This document shows positions 1 through 8,800 of a stretch of 64,000 bases of DNA, in pieces. This DNA comes from UBA8752 sp002172485 (GTDB lineage: Bacteria > Bacteroidota > Bacteroidia > Flavobacteriales_D > Sanyastnellaceae): the NCBI GenBank assembly GCA_042089915.1, contig JBELJZ010000014.1, positions 1 through 64,000 of the forward strand, in the 5' to 3' direction. Under the pieces are notes generated by a model, which was given only the letters and a program-made list of their open reading frames with translations, did no database searches and had not been told where the DNA came from. The stretch's first letter is position 1. Each line of letters begins with the position of its first letter. The position numbers and the translations under genes were made by a program.

Positions 1-54
1 ACCCAAGGTTGGTCCTTCGTCGACGAGCGCGGACTCTTCGCTGACTCCTTCGAG
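1..54 (+). repeat. Direct repeat copy A of the domain end
   Basis: These 54 bases are identical to 1267-1320, a spacing of 1266 bp (422 codons). Both copies encode the end of the beta-helix domain in the same frame, showing that the domain is tandemly repeated across the window edge. Confidence 0.95.
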
Positions 55-2415
55 GACGCTGCCCCGGTGTGCGACTGCCCGCCGCTGGCCGACCGGACCA
101 CCGTGAACATCTCCGAGGCCGGAGAAGGAACCGGTACCACCACCTGGACTTGCGACAACACCTACATCCTCGACGGATACGTGTTCGTCAACAGCGGTCA
201 GGCCCTCACCATCGAGGCCGGTACCGTCATCAAGGGTGCCGCCGGTAGCGGTGTGGATGCTTCCGCACTCATCGTCGCCAAGGGCGGACAGATCTTCGCC
301 GAAGGTGGCGCCGACTGCCCCATCATCATGACCTACGAGGCCGACCCGCTCGACGGCTCTGTGGCCTACGACACCCGCGGTCAGTGGGGTGGCCTCATCG
401 TCCTCGGTGACGCATCCACCAACTTCGGTGGCCCCGCTCAGGTCGAAGGCATCCCTGCCGACAACGACCGCGCCGTCTACGGTGGTAGCAACGACGCCGA
501 CAACTCCGGTGTCCTCTCCTACGTCTCCGTCCGCCACGGCGGTACCGAGCTGGGAGCGGCCAACGAGATCAACGGCATCACCCTCGGTGGTGTCGGCTCC
601 GGTACGACCATCGACCACGTGGAGGTTGTCTCCAACCTGGACGACGGAATCGAGTTCTTCGGAGGTACTGTCTCCGTCACCAACGCCATCGTGGCCTTCT
701 GTGGTGACGACAGCTTCGACTGGGACCAGGGTTACCGAGGTGCCAACAACGCCAACTGGCTCGTCATCCAAGACCAGCCCGGTGGCATCGGCGACCGCGG
801 TGGTGAGCTCGACGGCGACGACTCCGACGACGGAAACGTCACCGCCAACGAGCAGCCCTTCTCCACCCCGACCGTCAACGGATGGACCGTCGTCGGTGTC
901 GGTGGAAAGCAAGGCCTCCTGTTCCGCAACGGTTCCGGTGGTAACGTCACCAACGGCCTCCTGACCAACGTCTCCGAAGGCATCGAAATCGAAGACAAGG
1001 AAACCCCAGAAGACGCCTTCGATCGCTACATCGCAGGTGACCTCACCCTCTCCAACATCAAGGTGATGGGTACCGACGATGCCCTCGACTACGACGGCTC
1101 TGAAGTCGCCGACGGAGATGCTCAGCTCGACAACTACGCCGCCGCAAACGGTATCGAGATCGACAACAGCCTCTCCATCGACTACACCTTCGCGTTCGAC
1201 GCCGCTGGACAGCAGGCATCCGACAAGCTCTACATCGAAGGCGGTCAAGGATCCGGCTCCGACTGGACCCAAGGTTGGTCCTTCGTCGACGAGCGCGGAC
1301 TCTTCGCTGACTCCTTCGAGGGTGGTACTCCGTTGTGCGAACTCGGCCAGGTGTATGTCTCCGAGGCTCACACCAGCGGTACGCCTGAGGACTACATCGA
1401 AATCCACAACACCGGCAACACCTGTTCCATGGCTGGATTCACCCTCGACGATGAGCTGCCTTTCGCAGACTACACCTTCGGCGAAACGGTGATTGAAGCC
1501 GGTGGATACTGGTTCGACTACGAGGACAACATGAGCTTCGGAAGCGGACTTTCTTCCGGTGGTGATTTCGTCTACCTCGGTGACCCTGCCGGCAATGTCC
1601 TCGCTGTGGAACTGATGCCGAGCTACGCAGCCGACAATGCAGCTTATGGACAAAGCTTGGATGGTCCAGGTGAAATCAATGGTGACGCCATCACAGGATG
1701 CTACGCCACCCCGACTCCGGGAGAAGCCAATGCAGCTTGTGCCACGACCGGTTGCGGTGACCCAATGGCCGACAACTACAACGCCGACGCCATCAACATC
1801 GACAACAGCCTGTGCGAGTACACGGGAGGATGTACGGATGTGCTGGCCGAGAACTACGACGCAACGGTCAACCTCGATGACGGCAGCTGTCAGTACCTCG
1901 TCCGCATCATTGTGGACATGGCACAGCAAGGATCGAATGGTGCCAGCATCGTGTTGAACGGCAGCAATGCTGGCAGCATGAGCTACGCCAACTTCAACGC
2001 CTACAGCTATGACTTCACCACGGGCGAAGGCGACTTCACCGTCGCGTTCGTGGCCGCTGACGGCACGCAGGAGACCATTGCTGCACGCACCATCTCCATT
2101 GCCGCACCGCTGACCACCGACCAGTTTGTGTTCTGCTTCGACAGCAGCACCAACTGCACGGGATGCACGGACCCGAGCTACACCGAGTACAACGCCTATG
2201 CTGCCGGTGACGACGCATCTTGCCAGACAGCTCCGGTCTTGGGATGCACTTATGCCGATGCCGACAACTACAGCGTCAGCGCAACCCTCGATGACGGTTC
2301 CTGCACCGGCTTCGGCGGCGGAAGCGATTGCCCGGCTGACTTGAACCAGGACGGACAGATTGGTGCAGCCGACCTGCTCGCGTTCTTGGGTGTCTTCGGA
2401 TCCACCTGCGAGTGA
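1..2415 (+). CDS. Secreted beta-helix / lamin-tail / Cys-repeat protein, 3' part only
   Basis: The frame is open from base 1, so the 5' end lies outside the window. The first 18 codons are the tail of a previous repeat. A complete copy of the roughly 420-residue domain follows (about residues 23-440), resembling right-handed parallel beta-helix surface proteins and sharing long blocks with the protein at 54649-56211. Next comes a lamin-tail-like domain (about 445-575), GCxDxxAxNYxxxAxxxDDGSC-type Cys repeats, a beta-rich insert (about 638-710), more Cys repeats, and a C-terminal dockerin-like motif (DLNQDGQIGAADLLAFLGVF, then GSTCE). No T9SS type A or B domain is visible. Surface location is inferred. 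No enzymatic motif is seen; adhesion or a structural role is a guess. A strong terminator follows. Confidence 0.85.
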   Translation, partial: TQGWSFVDERGLFADSFEDAAPVCDCPPLADRTTVNISEAGEGTGTTTWTCDNTYILDGYVFVNSGQALTIEAGTVIKGAAGSGVDASALIVAKGGQIFAEGGADCPIIMTYEADPLDGSVAYDTRGQWGGLIVLGDASTNFGGPAQVEGIPADNDRAVYGGSNDADNSGVLSYVSVRHGGTELGAANEINGITLGGVGSGTTIDHVEVVSNLDDGIEFFGGTVSVTNAIVAFCGDDSFDWDQGYRGANNANWLVIQDQPGGIGDRGGELDGDDSDDGNVTANEQPFSTPTVNGWTVVGVGGKQGLLFRNGSGGNVTNGLLTNVSEGIEIEDKETPEDAFDRYIAGDLTLSNIKVMGTDDALDYDGSEVADGDAQLDNYAAANGIEIDNSLSIDYTFAFDAAGQQASDKLYIEGGQGSGSDWTQGWSFVDERGLFADSFEGGTPLCELGQVYVSEAHTSGTPEDYIEIHNTGNTCSMAGFTLDDELPFADYTFGETVIEAGGYWFDYEDNMSFGSGLSSGGDFVYLGDPAGNVLAVELMPSYAADNAAYGQSLDGPGEINGDAITGCYATPTPGEANAACATTGCGDPMADNYNADAINIDNSLCEYTGGCTDVLAENYDATVNLDDGSCQYLVRIIVDMAQQGSNGASIVLNGSNAGSMSYANFNAYSYDFTTGEGDFTVAFVAADGTQETIAARTISIAAPLTTDQFVFCFDSSTNCTGCTDPSYTEYNAYAAGDDASCQTAPVLGCTYADADNYSVSATLDDGSCTGFGGGSDCPADLNQDGQIGAADLLAFLGVFGSTCE
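1267..1320 (+). repeat. Direct repeat copy B of the domain end
   Basis: Perfect match to 1-54. After this block the two copies diverge at once: one leads into another beta-helix domain, the other into the lamin-tail domain. Confidence 0.95.
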
Positions 2416-2449
2416 CACTCACTTAACCACAAAGCCATTCGCGCATTGG

Positions 2450-2486
2450 AAGGCCGGACCCGTCAGGGTTCGGCCTTCTTCTTTTC
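2450..2486 (+). terminator. Rho-independent terminator of the beta-helix gene
   Basis: A 12-bp stem (aaggccggaccc / gggttcggcctt, one G-U pair) with loop gtca is followed by cttcttttc. It lies 35 bases after the stop codon and upstream of the TonB receptor start, which argues against the much earlier in-frame start at 2446 for that gene. Confidence 0.85.
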
Positions 2487-2595
2487 AAGGGATCCGAAGG
2501 GCGCCGCACGCGTGAAGCTGAAAAAGCATTGTCATAACAATCCCTTAACGTCCGTCCCCACGTTTCTCAGTCCTTTTGTCATCGAACTCAACCTT

Positions 2596-5500
2596 ATGCG
2601 CACATTCATTCTCGCTGTGCTCGGCTTCATGCCCGTCTTGGCCCTTTCACAGGGCACCATTCGCGGCAAAATCACGGATGGACAAACGGGCGAAACCCTC
2701 ATCGGTGCCAATGCCTTCATCGAAGGCACCACCAAGGGCGCCATGGCCGACCTGGATGGCAACTACAACCTCGTGGGGTTGGAACCAGGGACCTACAAGA
2801 TTACCGGTCGGTTCATTGGGTACACCCCCATCACCGAGACCGTCACCATCACGGGAGACGAAGTGACCATCGTGAATTTCAACCTCTACGTGGAGACGTT
2901 TGTAATCGAGCAGGCGGCTGAGGTGGTGGCCAAAGTGGACCGCACGCGCGACGTCTACATGGAGAACATCAAGAAAAAGTCGGCATCCAGCATCGACTAC
3001 ATCTCCTCTCAGCAGATCAAGAAGACGGGTGACACCGATGCAGCCAGTGCCATGAAGCGGGTGACCGGCGTCTCCACCGTCGGCAACTTCGTCTTCGTTC
3101 GGGGCCTCTCCGACCGCTACCTCAAGACCACCCTGAATGGTGCGGAAGTGCCTTCCATCGACCCCCGGCGGAACACCATCGAGATGGACCTCTTCCCCAC
3201 CAACCTCGTGGACAATCTGGTGGTGGTGAAAACCCAGACAGCCAACCTGCCCTCAGATTGGGCCGGCGCCTACATCTCTGTGGAAACCAAGGACTTCCCG
3301 GAGACCTTCTCCTTCAACTACAGCTCCAGCTTGGGGTGGAACACGAACACCACCGGAAAGGAGGTGATTTCCAGCCAACGCAGCAGCACGGATTGGTTGG
3401 GATATGACGATGGATTCCGCGGATTGCCGGGCATTGCCGATGGTCGTGGGGCGGATGATTGGCCGACGCTGGTCAACGTGTCCTTTGGCGATCAAATTCA
3501 ATACTTGCTGGATCAAGATGGGGTGACCGAGCAAGACCTGACCGACTGTTTGATTGGGTGCGGCTTGACCACCCTCAGCGACATCGCCAGCGTGACGGAC
3601 CGCAACTGCATGCTCGATTGTCTGGGCTACACCGACTTGTGGGGACCGAATTACTCGGACTCCCTCTACTTCAACGCAGGCATCCCCGCTTCCATCGCAG
3701 CCAACCAACCCCTGACCGACATCGGTCAGAGCTTCGAAAACACGTGGGAGCACGTCACCCGACGCGCCGCCATGGACATGAAGCACTCGCTCAGCTTTGG
3801 CAACCAAACCACCCTGTTTGGCCGCCAGCTCGGCTACATCTTCGGAGCCCAATACGGACGCAACACCCGCGCCTATCAAGACGGCGTCTACGCGCGTTGG
3901 GCAGCGGGGTCCATTGAAGGCACGGACACCCTCGATGTACAGAACTACTACACCGACGAGCGGACCAACGAGAACCACCGCTGGAATGCCCTCCTCAACC
4001 TCAGCTACAAGCTGAATGAATTCAATAAGCTCTCCCTCATGGGCATGAGCATCACGAGCGGCACCAACAGCGCCCGTTTCCAAGAGGGTCTCAACCCCCG
4101 CGATGGCGATGAAGTGCAGCAGCAGCGCACCCACCGCTACCAGACCCGCAACCTCAACACCTTTCAGCTGCGCGGCGAGCACTACCTCCCCGCGAATGAA
4201 ATCGAGTTGAAGTGGACCGTGAGCCGCTCCGAGGGCAAAATGAGCACGCCGGACCTCCGCACATTCTTCAACAACTACATCGACAACGAAGTCGTGCTCA
4301 CCGATCAAGCCGTGTTCTACGACGGCGATGGCGCAGCGTACGACTCCACGACTACCGCGGCCATTCTCGGCGAAATCGACGGCCTCGTTTCCGATGGTGT
4401 CTTGGGCACAAATTGGGCCAATGACATCGACGGGACCTTGCAAACGCTGGCAGAAGAGGGCATCGAGTTTCCCGTGGGCGACTTGGTCGTGCCGACCGAG
4501 ACAGACCGCTTCTACACCATTCAGCCTTCCCGTTACCCGGCCCCTTCCCGCTACTGGAGAAGCCTCGAAGAAAACAAGACGGACATCAAGGTCCATGCGA
4601 CCAAGCCGATTTTCGGCAACTCCTCTTGGGAAGGCAAGTTCAGCACTGGCCTGAGCTACGTGCGCACCACACGGAACCAGAGTGAGGACAAATTCACACT
4701 GGCCGAGCAAGGCAACGCGCTCGACGTCGTGAACGGTGACCCCACGGCCTACTTCGACAACAGCAACCTCGTGGTGGTCCCTGGCCAGGATTACGTTTAC
4801 ACGACGCTCGCGACCGACCTGAAGAACACCGACGAAGGCCACCTCAATGTGTTTGGCGCCTACGCCATGGTCGATGCCAAAGTCAACGAGCGGCTCAGCG
4901 GCAACCTCGGTCTGCGCCTCGAAATGGCGGACATGGAAATCCAGACCGGCGTGGATACGACCGACCTGACTCCCCTTCAAATTCAGACCACCCGAGGCAC
5001 CCTGAGCGAGCAGGACTTGATGCCCTCGCTCAACATGACCTACCTGTTGGGCAAGATTGACCCAATCAAATTGACCAACCTGCGCTTCGCCTACAGCCGC
5101 ACCCTGGCTCGTCCGGTCTTCCGGGAGAAGGCTCCGTTCCGCAGCTTTGACTTCGAAACGCTCCAGGTGCTCAAAGGCAATCCGCAACTCGACCAGACCC
5201 GAATCGACAATTTCGACCTTCGCCTCGAGCACTTCCCGAATTTGGGCGAGGTGCTGTCAGCCTCCGTATTCTTCAAGCGTTTCACCGACCCCATCGAGCA
5301 AAACACGGTTTTGGAGGCGGTCAACACGGAGTTGACATGGTCGAACCTCCCTTATGCCAACGTCTGGGGCTTAGAGCTTGAAGGACGCAAGGACTTCGGC
5401 AACATGACCGATACGCGCTTCCTGCGGGATTTGACCTTGTCGGGCAACATCAGCATCATCCGCTCCGCCTCCCGCATCTGGCGGGACGAATTGCAGACCA

Positions 5501-5871
5501 TCCGTGCACAGAATCCCCTGCAAGCCGAGACCCGCCCCCTCTTCGGACAGGCCCCGTACATCCTCAACGGCGTCCTGACCTACACGAACGACAGCACAGG
5601 CTTGTCTGCCACCATGGCTTACAACGTGCAAGGCCCGAAGGTCCTCTTGGTCACGCTGGGCTCCCTGCCCAATGTGATGCAGCAGCCCACCCCGACCCTC
5701 GACTTCAGCCTCGGGAAAACCCTGGGTGACCATGTTCGCCTCGGATTCAAGGCGCGCAACCTGATCAACCCGCGCGACCGCAAAACCCACCTCTACGACG
5801 GTGTCCTCTACGACTGGAACAGCTTCACCCGAGGCCGCACCTACTCCTTGAGCATTTCCTACCGCATTTGA
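2596..5871 (+). CDS. TonB-dependent outer membrane receptor
   Basis: 1091 residues. A signal peptide (MRTFILAVLGFMPVLALSQ) leads into a carboxypeptidase-regulatory-like domain (about 20-110), as in SusC-like receptors. A plug domain (about 140-260, with RGLSDRYLKTTLNGAEVPS) and a long beta-barrel ending in SLSISYRI follow. The start at 2596 gives the signal peptide and avoids the terminator at 2450-2486. An unusual loop holds two CX3C motifs: Cys 318/322 and 338/342. The stop codon is two bases before the ATG of the downstream lipoprotein, so the two genes form an operon. Receptors of this class import bulky ligands with TonB energy, usually with a surface lipoprotein partner; the substrate is not evident. 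Confidence 0.93.
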   Translation: MRTFILAVLGFMPVLALSQGTIRGKITDGQTGETLIGANAFIEGTTKGAMADLDGNYNLVGLEPGTYKITGRFIGYTPITETVTITGDEVTIVNFNLYVETFVIEQAAEVVAKVDRTRDVYMENIKKKSASSIDYISSQQIKKTGDTDAASAMKRVTGVSTVGNFVFVRGLSDRYLKTTLNGAEVPSIDPRRNTIEMDLFPTNLVDNLVVVKTQTANLPSDWAGAYISVETKDFPETFSFNYSSSLGWNTNTTGKEVISSQRSSTDWLGYDDGFRGLPGIADGRGADDWPTLVNVSFGDQIQYLLDQDGVTEQDLTDCLIGCGLTTLSDIASVTDRNCMLDCLGYTDLWGPNYSDSLYFNAGIPASIAANQPLTDIGQSFENTWEHVTRRAAMDMKHSLSFGNQTTLFGRQLGYIFGAQYGRNTRAYQDGVYARWAAGSIEGTDTLDVQNYYTDERTNENHRWNALLNLSYKLNEFNKLSLMGMSITSGTNSARFQEGLNPRDGDEVQQQRTHRYQTRNLNTFQLRGEHYLPANEIELKWTVSRSEGKMSTPDLRTFFNNYIDNEVVLTDQAVFYDGDGAAYDSTTTAAILGEIDGLVSDGVLGTNWANDIDGTLQTLAEEGIEFPVGDLVVPTETDRFYTIQPSRYPAPSRYWRSLEENKTDIKVHATKPIFGNSSWEGKFSTGLSYVRTTRNQSEDKFTLAEQGNALDVVNGDPTAYFDNSNLVVVPGQDYVYTTLATDLKNTDEGHLNVFGAYAMVDAKVNERLSGNLGLRLEMADMEIQTGVDTTDLTPLQIQTTRGTLSEQDLMPSLNMTYLLGKIDPIKLTNLRFAYSRTLARPVFREKAPFRSFDFETLQVLKGNPQLDQTRIDNFDLRLEHFPNLGEVLSASVFFKRFTDPIEQNTVLEAVNTELTWSNLPYANVWGLELEGRKDFGNMTDTRFLRDLTLSGNISIIRSASRIWRDELQTIRAQNPLQAETRPLFGQAPYILNGVLTYTNDSTGLSATMAYNVQGPKVLLVTLGSLPNVMQQPTPTLDFSLGKTLGDHVRLGFKARNLINPRDRKTHLYDGVLYDWNSFTRGRTYSLSISYRI

Positions 5872-5873
5872 CC

Positions 5874-6959
5874 ATGCCCCAACTCCGATTCCTTCTCTTC
5901 GCCTGTACACTCGGTGCCTTTGCAACCGGTTGCAAGAAGTATGACCAGAATGGCAGCTTGCTGCACCTCAAAACGCCAGAGGCCCGGCTCATCGGCGAAT
6001 GGCGCAGTGCAGAAGTGTCCCAAGTGGGCACGGCCGACTCCAACTTGACCGAATTCATGGCGTCCAGCAACCTCCTGCTCGACGCCACGTTCACTGAAGA
6101 CCAAACGGTCACCTTTGTGAACGTCAATGAGAACATCACCTACGAGGGAATTTGGGCCTTCAATGAAGACAAATCCGTCCTCCACTTGGACGAGTTGACC
6201 TTCACCAAAGTGACTGGACCGTTCTACAACGACTCTTCCGAAGTCGACCAGACGGAACTCGTGCAGATGGCCTTTGACTTCTTGATGGGCGACCAAGACT
6301 GCAGCGACACCATTTTCTTTGCAGCTGGCAGCCACACGGTGGTCACCGACGAGGTCGCGGCCTGCGTCAACAGCTTGACGGCCACTGGATCCAACTGGAT
6401 TTTGTCCGACGGTACCCTGAACTACAACGGTGCCGTGCTCAATGCCGGGGACGTCATCAACGACGCCATGGCAGAATACATCGAGGGCTTTGTCGACGAC
6501 GAGTTGCTCGCGGAATCCTGTGCAACAGATTTAACCGCGGACTGCATTGCAGAAATCGTGGACCTCACTCTGATGGACTACGGTGCCAATGTGGAATTCG
6601 TGGAAATCCTCGAACCCATCATCACGGGTTGGGATGATCCCGGCCTACTCGCCGCGTTGTCCGACAATTGTGGACTGGATGTCGTCCGCTGGGAAGGGAC
6701 ACCGTCTGGCCTCGATGACCCCGCCGTCCTCGGGCTGGTGGCCGACAATGCCACGCTCGACCTCGATTGCGATGGCATGCCCGAAACGCTCGGTTTGGAT
6801 TTGGTCGCTTCCTTCGTCACCGAAGTCAAGGAACTCGACCTCTACTGGGAGATCCTCGAACTGGAATTGGACGACCTACAAGCCTATCAATTCCGGGAGT
6901 TTGACGGCGAGACTGTCTTCGATTTCAATTTCCTGCTGCGCTTCGAAAAGCAGAACTGA
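5874..6959 (+). CDS. Outer-membrane lipoprotein paired with the TonB receptor
   Basis: 361 residues. MPQLRFLLFACTLGAFATGC is a lipoprotein signal with Cys 20 in the lipobox. The mature part is acidic, begins KKYDQNG, and ends in a beta-rich segment (YQFREFDGETVFDFNFLLRF). The ATG at 5874 is two bases past the receptor stop; a TTG at 5868 would overlap it and is less likely. I do not recognise the family. The position directly behind a SusC-like receptor suggests a ligand-binding partner (SusD-like in role, not in sequence). It converges with the gene at 6965 with only five bases between the stops. Confidence 0.8.
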   Translation: MPQLRFLLFACTLGAFATGCKKYDQNGSLLHLKTPEARLIGEWRSAEVSQVGTADSNLTEFMASSNLLLDATFTEDQTVTFVNVNENITYEGIWAFNEDKSVLHLDELTFTKVTGPFYNDSSEVDQTELVQMAFDFLMGDQDCSDTIFFAAGSHTVVTDEVAACVNSLTATGSNWILSDGTLNYNGAVLNAGDVINDAMAEYIEGFVDDELLAESCATDLTADCIAEIVDLTLMDYGANVEFVEILEPIITGWDDPGLLAALSDNCGLDVVRWEGTPSGLDDPAVLGLVADNATLDLDCDGMPETLGLDLVASFVTEVKELDLYWEILELELDDLQAYQFREFDGETVFDFNFLLRFEKQN

Positions 6960-6964
6960 ATCAC

Positions 6965-8740
6965 TCAGCCGAGGTCAAACTCGCGCTGCAGATTCTGGAC
7001 GGTGTCAACCGGAAGGTCCTGAACGTCCAATATCATCAGCCCGTCCAAGGCATTGTTGAATTTGGGGTCCCGGTTGAAACCGAGGATCCGGGCATTCTGG
7101 TGCAGGTATTTCTTGAGGAGCACCGGCGCCGCAGCTTGACTCGGTTCGATGTCGGCCAGAATGCGGTCCAGCCGCTTGACGTCCCCTCCCGCGGCTTCGA
7201 GCAGGGCATCGGTATCCGCGCGCTTCTCCTCAAATGCAAACCGCTTTCGAGGACGGATGTGCGCCGCGTGCTCCGCATCCCAATAGTGGCGCCGAATGAA
7301 GGCCATGATCAAAGCACGGGAGTAGCGGGAATAATCGCTGCTGACGGTCACAGGGCCCAAGACATAACGCGCTTCGGGTGACCGCACCAGAACGCTCAAA
7401 ATCCCCTTCCATAGCAGGAACAAAGGCATGCGCTGGCGTTGGTAATCCGGAACGATGAACGACCGGCCCAATTCAACACCGGAGCGGAGGACAGGGTCAA
7501 AGCCCGGCTTCATGCGAAACAAACTGCGGGTGTAAAACCCACGGCTGCCATAGCTGTCCATGATTTCCCAACCGAGCCCCACCCGGTACGCCCCGGCCAG
7601 CCGTTGGGCCGACTTGTCCCACAACAGGAGGTGCCGGTAATACAGGTCGTACTCATCGAGGTCGAGCGCCCGATTCGTACCCTCTCCTACCGCGCGGAAC
7701 GTCACCTCCCTCAACCGACCAATCTCGCGCAACAGATGGGGGATCTGATCGGCCGGGGCGAGATGGACCTCGAATTCCCCATGGTCGAAGAGTTTCGTAT
7801 CGGTCAGGCCGGCCATTTCCTTTGCGAGCATGGCGGTGTCGATGTCCCGGGCAATCGGCTCCGCCCGCTTGGGGAATCGGAACCACCGAAAGTGTTCCCG
7901 ACGAACATCGAAGGCCGTGCCCAACGCATAGGACCGCGCCCGCAGGAAACGGGCCAGATGGTCATGGCCCTCGAAGCCGGCCAGGTCGCGGGGACGCAAT
8001 ATGCGCCCAAAGCGCATCTGCAGAATCCGCCCCTTTTTGTTGTGCATTTCAGCCGCCACCCGCAAGGAGCGCAACGAAGGGTGAATCAAACCCAGCCATT
8101 GGAACAGCGGACTGTTGGCCCCATCGATGTACACCGGGATCACCGGGCATGCCTGCTTGGCGACCCAACCGATGACAGTCGCATTCCAACGGCCGTCCAT
8201 CACCACGCGGTCACTCGGGCGGTAACCGCTCACACGGCCCGCCGGAAAAACACCGAGGCCACCGCCACCTTGCAGGTGTTGGGCCGCCTCTCGCCATCCC
8301 GACAAACTCCGCTTGCGCCGGTCCTGGCCCGTTTCGGTCAAGGCAATCAACGCATCGGTCAACGGCGGCATGTCACCCAGCAACCCTTCGACCCCCACTT
8401 TGAAATCGGGCCGGCGGCGGCGCACCTCGCGCAGCAGGGCGAGCCCGTCCAATACCCCAAACGGGTGATTGGACACCAAAATGAACGGCCCCGACTCCGG
8501 AATGCGATCCAACGACGGCGCGTCCGCCTCCAAGCGAACCCCCAAGTGCGCAAACACAGCATCGAGAAACGCCTCTCCCTTCAAATGCGACAAGGCACCC
8601 AACGTGTCATTGGCCTTGCGAACTCCGCCGAAGCGGTGGAACAATCCCACCAAAGGGTGGCGCTCTGGAAGCCCGCACCACCTCGCCAAATCCGAACGGC
8701 TCATCAACGTGGCTTCCGATCTGAGGTCTTTCGACTTCAT
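6965..8740 (-). CDS. olsF: Bifunctional acyltransferase, OlsF-type (amino-acid lipid synthesis)
   Basis: 591 residues. The N-terminal half is a PlsC-like O-acyltransferase with SNHPFGVLDG (His 92, Asp 98), the NHPxGxLDG variant of the acyltransferase box. The C-terminal half (about 310-480) is a GNAT-like N-acyltransferase of the OlsB type, with REVTFRAVGEG, YYRHLLLWD and ELGRSFIVPDYQR. Fused O- plus N-acyltransferases of this order are known as OlsF in Flavobacterium johnsoniae and Serratia and make ornithine lipids; separate Bacteroides homologues make glycine lipids. The N-acyl step uses acyl-ACP and the free amino acid, and the O-acyl step adds the second chain. Which amino acid is used here cannot be read from sequence. 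It is divergent from the phosphodiesterase gene at 8801. Confidence 0.85.
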   Translation of the reverse strand: MKSKDLRSEATLMSRSDLARWCGLPERHPLVGLFHRFGGVRKANDTLGALSHLKGEAFLDAVFAHLGVRLEADAPSLDRIPESGPFILVSNHPFGVLDGLALLREVRRRRPDFKVGVEGLLGDMPPLTDALIALTETGQDRRKRSLSGWREAAQHLQGGGGLGVFPAGRVSGYRPSDRVVMDGRWNATVIGWVAKQACPVIPVYIDGANSPLFQWLGLIHPSLRSLRVAAEMHNKKGRILQMRFGRILRPRDLAGFEGHDHLARFLRARSYALGTAFDVRREHFRWFRFPKRAEPIARDIDTAMLAKEMAGLTDTKLFDHGEFEVHLAPADQIPHLLREIGRLREVTFRAVGEGTNRALDLDEYDLYYRHLLLWDKSAQRLAGAYRVGLGWEIMDSYGSRGFYTRSLFRMKPGFDPVLRSGVELGRSFIVPDYQRQRMPLFLLWKGILSVLVRSPEARYVLGPVTVSSDYSRYSRALIMAFIRRHYWDAEHAAHIRPRKRFAFEEKRADTDALLEAAGGDVKRLDRILADIEPSQAAAPVLLKKYLHQNARILGFNRDPKFNNALDGLMILDVQDLPVDTVQNLQREFDLG

Positions 8741-8800
8741 GGTTCCAAAATAACCGAGACCGGGCCCATTTGGCAGATCAAGTCACGCTAATTTCCCGGC

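Noticed and set aside
2446..2595. Longer start for the TonB receptor at 2446
   Set aside because: It overlaps the upstream terminator and adds 50 residues before a perfect signal peptide at 2596.
7439..8791. A 450-codon plus-strand frame over the acyltransferase gene
   Set aside because: The minus strand holds both acyltransferase motifs; the plus frame contains none and would overlap the divergent promoter region.
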